The translations under genes were made by a program, and so were the position numbers. This document shows positions 1-7,569 of a DNA stretch of 14,027 bases, one piece after another (position 1 is the first letter of the stretch; each line of letters starts with the position of its first letter). The stretch comes from UBA1181 sp963648205 (GTDB taxonomy: Bacteria > Bacteroidota > Bacteroidia > Bacteroidales > Paludibacteraceae). The notes beneath the pieces are model-generated. The model saw only the letters and a program-made list of their open reading frames with translations, made no database searches and was not told the origin of the DNA. The DNA lies in contig CAVJCT010000021.1 of NCBI GenBank assembly GCA_963648205.1, forward strand, positions 1 to 14,027, in the 5' to 3' direction.

Positions 1-1
1 G

Positions 2-1348
2 TTGAATCCAATAACTATATCACCGCTTCCAACTGATAGCTTATTTTCAAATAAAGAAGCCCTGAAAATAGAATGCTACAACGATCGCATAGAGAATATA
101 ATAGACAAAATTGACTGTGATATTCTCTACTTAGACCCTCCATACACACAAAATCAATATGGAACTCAGTATCATTTATTGGAAACTCTAACACTCAATG
201 ATAATCCAGACATTAGTAAGATAACTGGCTCCAGACCTGTAACTCCTTTAAGATCAAGATGGTCTATCAATTATGAATGCCATCAACTACTGGACTATGT
301 GATTTCACACACAAAAGCCAAACACATCCTAATGAGTTACAACAATGATGGCTTTATGTCCAAAGACTTCATTGAAGCATGTCTTAAAAGGTATGGAATT
401 GACGGCACATACGAATGTAAAACATTGAACTACAAGAAGTATAACAACAAAAAATGTCAAGGTGCAGACGGGCATGTAGAATATCTTTTCTATGTAGAAA
501 GAAAACCTATTGAGAAAGTTGTATACGAGTCTCCTCTAAATTATACAGGAAGCAAGTTCAAAATGATGGACTTTATCCGCCAAAACCTGCCTTCCAAGAT
601 AGATCAATTCGTTGATGCTTTCGGTGGTGGATTCAATGTGGGCATAAACGTAGAAGATAGAACCATTTACAATGATATCAATTTTTTTGTGAAAGATCTT
701 TTGCAGTCTTTCAAAGATATTGAGACAATAGACTATCTGAAGAGAATTAACAAATACATCAACAAATACGGTTTATCCTCTGATAACTCAGAGGCTTACA
801 ATAAAATCCGATCAGACTATAATGATACTCCAATAGAAAAAAGAGACCCTGTTATGTTGTACACTATAATCCTTTTCGGATTCCAACAACAAATCAGGTT
901 TAACAAGGATTTCGGATTTAATAACCCAGCAGGTTCCAGACATTTCAATGATAAGATACTTGAGAAGTTTATCTCTTTTTCGCGCATTGTCAAGTCTAAA
1001 AATGTAGATTTTTTAACTGGTGATTATGATCAATTGGAAAAATTCGCCCAACCTAACAATTTCTTTTATTTTGATCCTCCTTACTCCAATACATTAGGCG
1101 TATACAACGACGGGAAAAGAGGTTTCTTAGGATGGACGCAATCGCATGAAAATAAACTGCTTCAATTCATCAACTCTCTTGATAGAAGGAAAATAAACTT
1201 TATGCTTTCCTATATCATTGAAAATAACGGAATTATAAATGACAAAATATTACATTGGATGAATGAAAACAAGTATAAAATGATCGAAGTTCCCCAAATG
1301 CAAGGTCGATATAACAACAGAAAAGAAGTAATCATAAAAAACTATTAA
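2..1348 (+). CDS. FokI-type double N6-adenine DNA methyltransferase (5' partial)
   Basis: Modifies adenine in DNA, probably one adenine on each strand of an asymmetric site, protecting it from the nuclease encoded next. Two DPPY catalytic motifs are visible: DPPY at residues 45-48 of the visible part, followed by a QYGTQYHLLET stretch as in the first domain of FokI-like enzymes, and DPPY at 358-361. The second domain is complete: NYTGSKFK at about 180-187, the AdoMet-binding DAFGGGF at 205-211, then DPPYSNTLG. This is the double-Dam layout known from M.FokI and M.StsI. The AdoMet-binding half of the first domain is missing, so the gene starts left of the window; the TTG at position 2 is not its start. 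The HNH gene follows 4 bp after the stop, so the two are likely co-transcribed. The gene is visibly AT-richer than the genes from 5.9 kb onward. The recognition site cannot be read from the sequence. Confidence 0.88.
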   Translation: MNPITISPLPTDSLFSNKEALKIECYNDRIENIIDKIDCDILYLDPPYTQNQYGTQYHLLETLTLNDNPDISKITGSRPVTPLRSRWSINYECHQLLDYVISHTKAKHILMSYNNDGFMSKDFIEACLKRYGIDGTYECKTLNYKKYNNKKCQGADGHVEYLFYVERKPIEKVVYESPLNYTGSKFKMMDFIRQNLPSKIDQFVDAFGGGFNVGINVEDRTIYNDINFFVKDLLQSFKDIETIDYLKRINKYINKYGLSSDNSEAYNKIRSDYNDTPIEKRDPVMLYTIILFGFQQQIRFNKDFGFNNPAGSRHFNDKILEKFISFSRIVKSKNVDFLTGDYDQLEKFAQPNNFFYFDPPYSNTLGVYNDGKRGFLGWTQSHENKLLQFINSLDRRKINFMLSYIIENNGIINDKILHWMNENKYKMIEVPQMQGRYNNRKEVIIKNY

Positions 1349-1352
1349 TGTT

Positions 1353-2366
1353 ATGAATGCAATAATCACCTACCGTCCTGACAGTCAGAAAATAAAGGGC
1401 TCTATCAAAGCCACATTGACCGAAGACATTCTGAAATCCATCTGTAAAGCAACGACAGGACAAATAAAATACAAATGCGTAGAAGACAAGACGACCTACA
1501 ACAAAGGTCGTTTGGTTACCGTTGATTATAATAACAAAAGGTATTACGTTTCACTTTCAGAAGAGTCTTTAGACGGACGAAATTCCAGCATACAAAGTGT
1601 GCCAACGGCGATGAATATATTTTTCGAAGATTCCTTTTCGAAAAAGCAACTATGCTATTATTTCCTTCCTCACACAGGAAATGCATTTACAAATTATCAT
1701 ATTTTTGTCTATCGAATGATGGCAACGGCAGGAGTGAAATTTCTCAACATATCTGCCTATACTAAGAAAAAAGTCAACCCATTTAACAATATTGACGAAC
1801 TAATCTACGCAAAAAGCATTCTTAGGTCATCAAACAAAAGCAATAATTCTTCTTTTGTTTCAAAAACGACTGAAGGAAGACTCAACATACAAATTCACAA
1901 CACGTCACTGTTTTTCGATATCAAGCACAAAAACGAAAAAGAAACAACTGAACTCAGGAATCCAGCATACATCTATAATCTGTTCAACAGACTTGGAGAC
2001 AAAAAATGCGCACTTTGCGATTGTGCTATTCAAGAAATCATACAAGGAGCACATATTTGGAGCATAGCAGACATCAAAAAATCAAACCTTTCCGAGTCTG
2101 AAAAATTCAAAGCCTCAACAAGTGGAGATAACGGTCTTTGGCTATGTCAAAATCATCACAAATTGTTCGACTCGAATATCATAGCAATTGATAATCAAGG
2201 GGTTCTAAAGGTGTCAAAAGAGACTGATATTAAAAATACAGCTTTCATTAAAAAATTTACTGTAAACAAAAAATTGCCTACTGCACTCATGAGTAACGCA
2301 TTCTCTCAATTTCTTGCGTTTCGCAATACTGCGTTATCTTTAAAAGAATATAAGTCAATAAAATAA
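1353..2366 (+). CDS. HNH endonuclease, probable restriction enzyme of the upstream methyltransferase
   Basis: 337 residues. The C-terminal part holds a zinc-supported HNH nuclease fold (HNH_2-like). It has C219-x2-C222, the first catalytic-type His in GAHIW (H234), Asn in DNGLW (N260), and C265 with HHKLFD (H268/H269) closing the site. The N-terminal 200 residues match no domain I can name and would be the natural place for site recognition. The start is the ATG at 1353; the ATG at 1348 overlapping the previous stop is closed after two codons. It lies 4 bp downstream of the double methyltransferase and shares its AT-rich composition, so I infer a type II (probably IIS-like) restriction-modification pair. 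The nuclease call is firm; the restriction role is inferred from position. The stop codon abuts a remnant of hsdM, so the right border of this module is sharp. Confidence 0.82.
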   Translation: MNAIITYRPDSQKIKGSIKATLTEDILKSICKATTGQIKYKCVEDKTTYNKGRLVTVDYNNKRYYVSLSEESLDGRNSSIQSVPTAMNIFFEDSFSKKQLCYYFLPHTGNAFTNYHIFVYRMMATAGVKFLNISAYTKKKVNPFNNIDELIYAKSILRSSNKSNNSSFVSKTTEGRLNIQIHNTSLFFDIKHKNEKETTELRNPAYIYNLFNRLGDKKCALCDCAIQEIIQGAHIWSIADIKKSNLSESEKFKASTSGDNGLWLCQNHHKLFDSNIIAIDNQGVLKVSKETDIKNTAFIKKFTVNKKLPTALMSNAFSQFLAFRNTALSLKEYKSIK

Positions 2367-2370
2367 GTGT

Positions 2371-2463
2371 TTTCGACAGTTTGAAGAAAGCCACCGATTG
2401 GAAGAGGAAATCCTAAAACAGTTGAGCAACCTCTCGTTCAACGAAAAAGCAGGCAGAGAGTAA
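2371..2463 (+). pseudogene. hsdM: C-terminal remnant of type I methyltransferase HsdM
   Basis: Directly after the HNH stop there is a frame, open only from 2362 to TAA at 2461-2463, that reads QFEESHRLEEEILKQLSNL and then SFNEKAGRE. The acidic helical ending of the type 'EEEIxKQL' is how many type I HsdM subunits finish. No start codon or upstream HsdM domain precedes it; the frame is closed at 2359. The position is right for hsdM: next come an accessory AlbA gene, rhuM and hsdS, an order common in Bacteroidales type I loci. I read it as what is left of hsdM after the AT-rich methyltransferase-HNH module took its place. The assignment rests on about 30 residues, so it is moderate. Confidence 0.5.
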
Positions 2464-2499
2464 AGGCAGAGAGCGCCATACAAATTGGGGCAAAACATT

Positions 2500-2507
2500 T
2501 ATCTTTG
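2500..2507 (+). promoter_or_regulatory. Bacteroidales -7 box upstream of the AlbA_2 gene
   Basis: TATCTTTG fits the TAnnTTTG -7 consensus of Bacteroidetes and sits 25 bp before the ATG at 2533. No convincing -33 TTG lies at the usual 19-21 bp distance. A five-codon reading frame (MDEAI) starts at 2519 and its TGA overlaps the AlbA ATG, which could couple translation, though it may be chance. The site suggests that the AlbA-rhuM-hsdS run has its own promoter independent of the HNH module. Confidence 0.55.
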
Positions 2508-2532
2508 TACGTTTACCAATGGATGAAGCGAT

Positions 2533-4092
2533 ATGAAACTGAGCGAGATATTAAAAGTAGAATGCACCACATACGATTTCAAAGAGTCTGTGGAAAAGAA
2601 GAAAACCAAAAGTTGGCTGAAAAGCGTCTCTGCTTTTGCCAACACAAAAGGTGGCAGTCTTTTCTTCGGGGTTGACGACGATGGAAACGTTGTTGGATTG
2701 GATGATTCGCAATCGGACGCTGAGTTCATTAGCCAAGAGATAAAAGCACATCTCGACCCTCTGCCCGATTTCGAGCTGATACCCCATAAAACGGAGGATA
2801 AAATCGTTATAGAGGTGAAGATTTCAGAAGGCAGACAAACTCCTTATTACTACTATTTAGATGGAAGCCGAATAGCCTTCATCCGTAGTGGAAACGAGAG
2901 CATCCAAGCGGTTCAACATCAATTGCTTTCCCTCGTTCTTAAAGGCACAAACTCCACCTTTGATGCCCAAAAAAGCGGCACAAAACGTTCCGACCACTCG
3001 TTCACAATATTGGCCAACACCTTCACAAGTCGCTCTGGACAAGTCTTCGAAGAGAAAATGCTTGAATCAATGGGACTTGTATCATCCGATGGATATCTCA
3101 CGCAAGCCGGACTGCTATTCTCGGACAGTTGCAATGTTTACAACTCGAAACTCGTATGCACCCGTTGGGCAGGACTTTACAAATCTGACGCCATCAACGA
3201 CCACGAGTATCAAGGCAACCTACTCCTACTCTTGCGTGCCGGTGTCGATTTTGTCAACGCCAATACCAACAAGGGTTGGATAAAACTTCCCGACCGTAGA
3301 AAAAACCTCCCCGATTACGCCGAACGAGCGGTCTTAGAGGCGATAGTCAACCACTTGATACACAGAGACTACACCATCATCGGAGGAGAAGTACACATCG
3401 ACATATTCGACGACAGAATAGAGTTCAACAGTCCTGGTGGCATGTTCGACGGCACGTTTATCCAGAATAGAGATATCACAAAGATTCCTTCCATGCGAAG
3501 AAACCCTATTCTGGCAGATGTCTTCACCCACTTAGACTATATGGAAAAACGAGGTTCTGGTCTAAACAAAATATGTGTTCTTACCTCGCAACTCGATGGT
3601 TATGAAGAAGATAGACATCCTGAATTTCATTCGGAGTCGAACGTGTTTTACACTACTATTCGTAATGTGAACTACCCACCTAAGGACGAAATTGCCGACG
3701 CTAAGGTGGGTAGTTCAGACGCTAAGGTGGGTAGTTCAAACCCCTCTAAGGTGGGTAGTTCAGACGCTAATAGGGGGAGTTCTTATAGGGGGAGTTCAAA
3801 GGTTAATAGGGGGAGTTCTTATAGGGGGAGTTCTTATAGGCTAAACCATTCATTAGTAGATATTTACGGAGACAACAAAAGAGTATCAAAGGAAGAACTA
3901 TGGAAAAGAGTTCAAACTTTCTGCCAAGGCTGGCATAGTTCGGAAGATATTGTGGTCTTCACTGGGAAAACCCCTAAATACATTAAGGAAGTGGTGCTTC
4001 CTCAAATGGTCAAAGCCGGTGTTCTCGAACGTCTTTACCCCGAAACCCCTAACCACCCAAAGCAGAAATACCGCACAAAAGCGAATGACTGA
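2533..4092 (+). CDS. AlbA_2 (Schlafen-type) protein with RecG-like HATPase_c_4 domain
   Basis: 519 residues. Residues 1 to about 130 form an AlbA_2 domain: E10...DFKES, then SAFANTKGGSLFFGV (33-47) and VDDDGNVVGLD. Residues about 260-345 carry the HATPase_c_4 signature: ERAVLEAIVNHLIHRDY, then FNSPGG (near 297-302) and KRGSGL (near 338). A low-complexity linker of KVGSS and RGSSY units (about 390-437) leads to a C-terminal winged-helix-like domain of about 80 residues. Such proteins are often annotated as ATP-binding regulators or RecG-like helicases, but they have no helicase motifs. They are frequent passengers in type I restriction loci, where their exact role is not settled. rhuM follows 13 bp downstream, then hsdS, so an operon is likely. 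Family call is firm, function open. Confidence 0.85.
   Translation: MKLSEILKVECTTYDFKESVEKKKTKSWLKSVSAFANTKGGSLFFGVDDDGNVVGLDDSQSDAEFISQEIKAHLDPLPDFELIPHKTEDKIVIEVKISEGRQTPYYYYLDGSRIAFIRSGNESIQAVQHQLLSLVLKGTNSTFDAQKSGTKRSDHSFTILANTFTSRSGQVFEEKMLESMGLVSSDGYLTQAGLLFSDSCNVYNSKLVCTRWAGLYKSDAINDHEYQGNLLLLLRAGVDFVNANTNKGWIKLPDRRKNLPDYAERAVLEAIVNHLIHRDYTIIGGEVHIDIFDDRIEFNSPGGMFDGTFIQNRDITKIPSMRRNPILADVFTHLDYMEKRGSGLNKICVLTSQLDGYEEDRHPEFHSESNVFYTTIRNVNYPPKDEIADAKVGSSDAKVGSSNPSKVGSSDANRGSSYRGSSKVNRGSSYRGSSYRLNHSLVDIYGDNKRVSKEELWKRVQTFCQGWHSSEDIVVFTGKTPKYIKEVVLPQMVKAGVLERLYPETPNHPKQKYRTKAND
3669..3840 (+). repeat. In-frame GSS-coding tandem repeats with an inverted 13-mer
   Basis: Inside the AlbA_2 gene, AGGTGGGTAGTTC occurs at 3704-3716, 3725-3737 and 3749-3761 (21 and 24 bp apart). 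It is followed by TAGGGGGAGTTC at 3771, 3786, 3807 and 3822 (15, 21 and 15 bp apart) and a partial unit at 3837. All spacings are multiples of three, so copy-number change keeps the frame and lengthens a KVGSS/RGSSY linker. An exact inverted copy, GAACTACCCACCT, lies just before at 3669-3681, so a 13-bp stem with a 22-nt loop can form with the first unit. Confidence 0.85.
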
Positions 4093-4105
4093 TTAACAAT
4101 CCATT

Positions 4106-4654
4106 ATGCAAAACCACGAAATCCAATTCCTCCTCTACAATACCCCCGACGACAACGGCTCCGTCCAAGTGGTCGTCAAGGACGAAACGCTTTGGTGCAC
4201 TCAAAAGGCTATGGCTCAACTGTTTGGAGTGGGAGTGCCTGCGGTTAGTAAACATTTGAAGAATATCTTCGAAGAAGGGGAACTTGAAAAAAATGTGGTT
4301 GTTTCCAAAATGGAAATAACCACTCAACACGGCGCAATAGCTGACAAGTCGCAAACTCACGACGTGGACTTCTACCACCTCGACGCCATCATCGCCGTGG
4401 GCTATCGCGTGAACTCTGCCAAGGCAACGAAATTCCGCCAGTGGGCAACGAAAAACACCTTCACCATGTCGCAGTTCTCGACAAGCGTCAACGAGTTTCT
4501 CACCTTCCGCCGCTACCAGATACTGCCCGACAAAGGCAAAATATCAACCGAGCAAGCCAAAGAAAAAGCAGAAGCAGAATACGATATCTTCAACCGCACT
4601 CAAATCATCGACTCGGACTTCGATAAACTAATCAGAAACTTATCCTCTCATTAA
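4106..4654 (+). CDS. rhuM: RhuM-family protein with internal in-frame deletion
   Basis: 182 residues; RhuM proteins are usually about 330. Residues 1-115 match the RhuM N-terminus: DETLWCTQKAMAQLFGV (DNA-binding-like helix-turn-helix), VSKHLKNIFEEGEL, then the HDVDFYHLDAIIAVGYRVNS and ATKFRQWAT motifs. Residue 116 onward jumps directly to the RhuM C-terminus (FTMSQFSTSVNEFLTF, then DKGKISTEQAKEKAEAEYDIF and DSDFDKLI). The central 150 or so residues that normally follow FRxWAT are absent, and the frame is kept. It lies between the AlbA gene (13 bp upstream) and hsdS (20 bp downstream). RhuM genes are common in Bacteroidales type I loci with no settled function. The product may be inactive or a shortened DNA-binding form. 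Confidence 0.8.
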   Translation: MQNHEIQFLLYNTPDDNGSVQVVVKDETLWCTQKAMAQLFGVGVPAVSKHLKNIFEEGELEKNVVVSKMEITTQHGAIADKSQTHDVDFYHLDAIIAVGYRVNSAKATKFRQWATKNTFTMSQFSTSVNEFLTFRRYQILPDKGKISTEQAKEKAEAEYDIFNRTQIIDSDFDKLIRNLSSH

Positions 4655-4674
4655 TTCACTATAATTCTTTTAAT

Positions 4675-5922
4675 ATGAATCTTACTAAATATAAACTGGG
4701 CGACGTGTGTGAAATTGTTTCTAAAAGCCACACACCAATCGCTGGACATACATATAACCTTTATAGTCTTCCGTCTTTCGACAACAACAAAAATTGTGAA
4801 ATCATAGATGGAAAATATATAGAGAGTAGTAAATATGTAGTCCCAAAGAAATGTATTCTATTCAACAAACTAAATGTTCGCTTCAGAAGAGTATGGTGCA
4901 TAGACCACATAAACGGAGACAACTTGTGTTCTACTGAATTTTTACCACTCGTCATAGATGAATCCAAAGTTGACTACCAATACTTTCATTACTTACTAGT
5001 ATCTGACAGTATCACTGAATACCTATGCAGACAAAACACGAACACTTCTGGAAGCCATAAACGCATAGACCCTCACAATTTATTAGACATTGATATTGCA
5101 GTTCCCGACCTTCCCATTCAGCAAAAAATCGGTCACCTCCTCTCCACTCTTGACCGCCAGATCTCCCTTCTCCGTTCCACGAACGCCACGTTAGAAGCCA
5201 TCGCCAAGCAACTCTACGACTACTGGTTCGTGCAATTCGACTTCCCCGACACCAACGGTATGCCCTACAAATCCTCCGGCGGTGAAATGGTATGGAATGA
5301 GAGACTGAAAAGAGAGATACCGAAAGGGTGGAAGGTGGAAAATTTAATAGACTTTGCCCAAATAAAAAACGGAGCGACTCCCTCTACATCAGACGAATCA
5401 AACTATGGTGGTGACATTGTATGGATTACACCTAAAGACTTATCTGATCAAAAATCAAAATTTATTTAGCAAGGGGAAAGAAATATAACCCAACAAGGTT
5501 TTGATTCGTGCAGTACAAGTCTTCTCCCTATAGGTTCAGTACTAATGTCAAGTCGTGCGCCAATAGGACTTGTATCAATCGCCAAAAACGAAGTCTGTAC
5601 TAACCAAGGTTTTAAAAGTTTGACACCCAATAACTTAGATGATTCAATATATCTTTACTATTACATTAAACATCATATCAAACAAATAGAACAATTAGGT
5701 ACGGGAACCACATTTAAAGAAGTATCAAGAGATGACCTTTGCAGATTTCCAATTCTTGTAGTTGGGGCAAAAGAAATCTATAAGCAATGGATTGATATTC
5801 AAAATAAAATAGCAGATAAGCAATTCATCAACACCAAGCAAATCATCACTCTCACCGCCCAGCGCGACACACTTCTTCCCCTTCTAATGAATGGGCAGGC
5901 GACAGTGGGAGAAGAGGCGTAA
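4675..5922 (+). pseudogene. hsdS: Type I restriction specificity subunit HsdS, interrupted by in-frame TAG
   Basis: A 416-codon frame with the layout of HsdS: target recognition domain 1 (1 to about 145), conserved helical spacer (PIQQKIGHLLSTLDRQISLL, then AIAKQLYDYWFVQFDFP), target recognition domain 2 (about 225-385), and a C-terminal helix ending in RDTLLPLLMNGQA. The frame is open throughout except for TAG at 5467-5469 (codon 265), within the conserved phrase KFI-x-QGERNIT, where related HsdS often carry Tyr; a single TAT/TAC to TAG change would explain it. Both sides stay in the same frame with full motifs, so it is a nonsense mutation rather than a frameshift. The product would be TRD1 plus spacer, a half-subunit; truncated HsdS halves of other type I systems can dimerise. 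Both TRDs are AT-rich while the spacer is GC-richer, typical of TRD exchange. No intact hsdM or hsdR is present here. Confidence 0.85.
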
Positions 5923-5933
5923 GGAAGCAAGGG

Positions 5934-7463
5934 TTATTGGGAAGCGAGGAGGTCGGAGAGGACGAGACGGGCGAAGACAGTGATGTCGCCCGTAAGACTG
6001 GCTTGCTCGAGTGCTGCCATATAGTCGGCTCGCTCGTCCACCGTGATGACCCGCCATGGGTAACCGCCCGTCACCAACATCACATTCATAATGAAACGCG
6101 CCGTGCGCCCATTGCCATCTATATAAGGATGGATGAAGACGAAGAAGAAATGTCCTAAAACAGCCCTCACGGCAGGCTCGCTCTCCTGCTCCATCAACTC
6201 TACCAACACGGGCATCACATCGCGCACGGCTTCGGGGGGCATCGGCGTGTGTCGCGAACCCCGAATATATACCTGGTTCGTACGATAGCCCACCAAGTCC
6301 GACGCCTTGATAAGTCCTGCCGAAACACATGGCTGGAACATCTCAAAATGCCACTCCTCAAAATCTTTTCCAACCACCTTGCCAGCAGACTCGCCTCGAA
6401 GTATCGTCTCAACACTCTGTTTCACCTTCTGAAAAGCCTGATAGTAACCCCGAGCCGCCAACGCATTCTTGCGGTCGGCATCCACCTGCTCGGCATCTGG
6501 ATTCCACTGCCCCAACCGTACACGCTCAATCAACTCTTCCGTCACCCGATACCCCTCAATAGAGAGTGAGTGATACGAATCCCTCGCATAGTTCTCCTCC
6601 ATCGCACTAATAACCTGTTGAATATCAGCAACCTGCCCTGGCGCATTCAGATTCAATGCCAAGATCTGCTCTCGCATCTTCTTCCAATTGAGACGAAGAC
6701 GGACAGCGTGGGGCGACTCGTTGCGTGATGTGTCAATCAATATCTCCTGCTTGTCCTCAAACGGATCTTCTGGGCGAATCTGATGACCCAACTTAGTCAT
6801 AAAATCAGAAATTTTATCTGCCATCTCGTTTCTGCCGATATTTCTCAATGCACCCACGATTCTGGACGCTCTAACTGAGTTTCCATCATCAACCACCACC
6901 TTCAAAACCTCGTCGGCAGACTTGAGCATGAAAAGGCATGTCCGTGCATTAATCGCACCCATTCTAAAATAAGAAGGAGAACAAAAAACCAACGCCTCAG
7001 CCAAAGGGTAAATATTCAATCCGTGCTTATTTTCCTTGACTATGGCAGACGGCAAAGAAGCAGAGATATCAAGCAGAGAATCACCATGCTTGAGCGATGT
7101 AACATTGTTAGTCGCTTTTGGAGAACGTATAATAACCTGCGTAGGGGCAATCGTCTCCCCTGCATAGTAGTCTAACGACTCTTCCGGGGTAAGACACCAC
7201 TCCTCGCCAAATCGGTTGCAACAATAGACCGCTATAAAATCCCAATAAGAAGCATACCACGTTGTCGTGTCGCCCTCCATTCCAGGCATACAAGGCATAT
7301 ACCATCCCTTGACGATCTGCTCTAAATAACCATTTTGCAACAGTCTTTTAGTATGCGTTTCGCCAAGTGTTTTCAAGCCCTTGATGATAGGATTTTCACC
7401 TTTATCTTGATACTTCTTTAAAACGCTAAGGGAGTCTGCGAGTTTCTCTTGTATGCTGGCCAT
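5934..7463 (-). CDS. Fic-domain AMP-transferase fused to an AbiEi-like N-terminal regulator
   Basis: 509 residues. The Fic core motif HPYIDGNGRTAR lies at 445-456 (catalytic His445), matching HPFxDGNGRxxR of AMP-transferring Fic enzymes that modify Ser/Thr/Tyr of target proteins. Upstream, SLSIEG at 299-304 fits the inhibitory helix (S/T)xxxE(G/N), with Glu303 expected to block ATP gamma-phosphate positioning; this makes it an N-terminally autoinhibited Fic. Residues 1 to about 230 look like an AbiEi-type antitoxin: a winged helix (KTLGETHTKRLLQNGYLEQI) and a domain as in type IV antitoxin regulators, giving toxin-like and regulator parts in one chain. The ATG at 7463 is the natural start. 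The gene is convergent with hsdS, with 11 bp between stops. Four 25-bp-phased repeats precede it and are likely the site of its own winged helix. Domain calls are firm, targets unknown. Confidence 0.88.
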   Translation of the reverse strand: MASIQEKLADSLSVLKKYQDKGENPIIKGLKTLGETHTKRLLQNGYLEQIVKGWYMPCMPGMEGDTTTWYASYWDFIAVYCCNRFGEEWCLTPEESLDYYAGETIAPTQVIIRSPKATNNVTSLKHGDSLLDISASLPSAIVKENKHGLNIYPLAEALVFCSPSYFRMGAINARTCLFMLKSADEVLKVVVDDGNSVRASRIVGALRNIGRNEMADKISDFMTKLGHQIRPEDPFEDKQEILIDTSRNESPHAVRLRLNWKKMREQILALNLNAPGQVADIQQVISAMEENYARDSYHSLSIEGYRVTEELIERVRLGQWNPDAEQVDADRKNALAARGYYQAFQKVKQSVETILRGESAGKVVGKDFEEWHFEMFQPCVSAGLIKASDLVGYRTNQVYIRGSRHTPMPPEAVRDVMPVLVELMEQESEPAVRAVLGHFFFVFIHPYIDGNGRTARFIMNVMLVTGGYPWRVITVDERADYMAALEQASLTGDITVFARLVLSDLLASQ

Positions 7464-7478
7464 AGGCTTCTCTGTTTT

Positions 7479-7566
7479 TTATTAGTTTTTATGCGGTGCA
7501 GTGTTATTAGTTTTTATCGGCTGCAGTGTTATTAGTTTTTACCCACCACAAAGTTATTAGTTTTTA
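7479..7566 (-). repeat. Four 25-bp-spaced direct repeats upstream of the Fic gene (operator-like)
   Basis: The 13-mer TTATTAGTTTTTA occurs four times, perfectly, starting at 7479, 7504, 7529 and 7554, each exactly 25 bp after the last. The 12-bp spacers vary, except that the first two share TGCAGTG. On the Fic strand the unit reads TAAAAACTAATAA. The copy farthest from the gene overlaps a -7 box; the other three lie between the promoter and the ATG at 7463. The pattern suits cooperative binding by a repressor such as the winged-helix domain of the Fic protein; the binding protein is inferred. Confidence 0.85.
7549..7556 (-). promoter_or_regulatory. Candidate -7 box for the AbiEi-Fic gene
   Basis: On the minus strand, TAACTTTG fits TAnnTTTG and overlaps the outermost of the four 25-bp-spaced repeats. 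Transcription would begin near 7540, leaving a leader of about 75 nt that contains the other three repeats. No clear -33 element was found, so this is a candidate only. Confidence 0.4.
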
Positions 7567-7569
7567 TCG

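Noticed and set aside
5545..5922. Independent gene encoding the second half of HsdS
   Set aside because: It is in the same frame as the first half, its start is an internal Met of TRD2, and no promoter precedes it; it is better read as the part beyond the nonsense codon.
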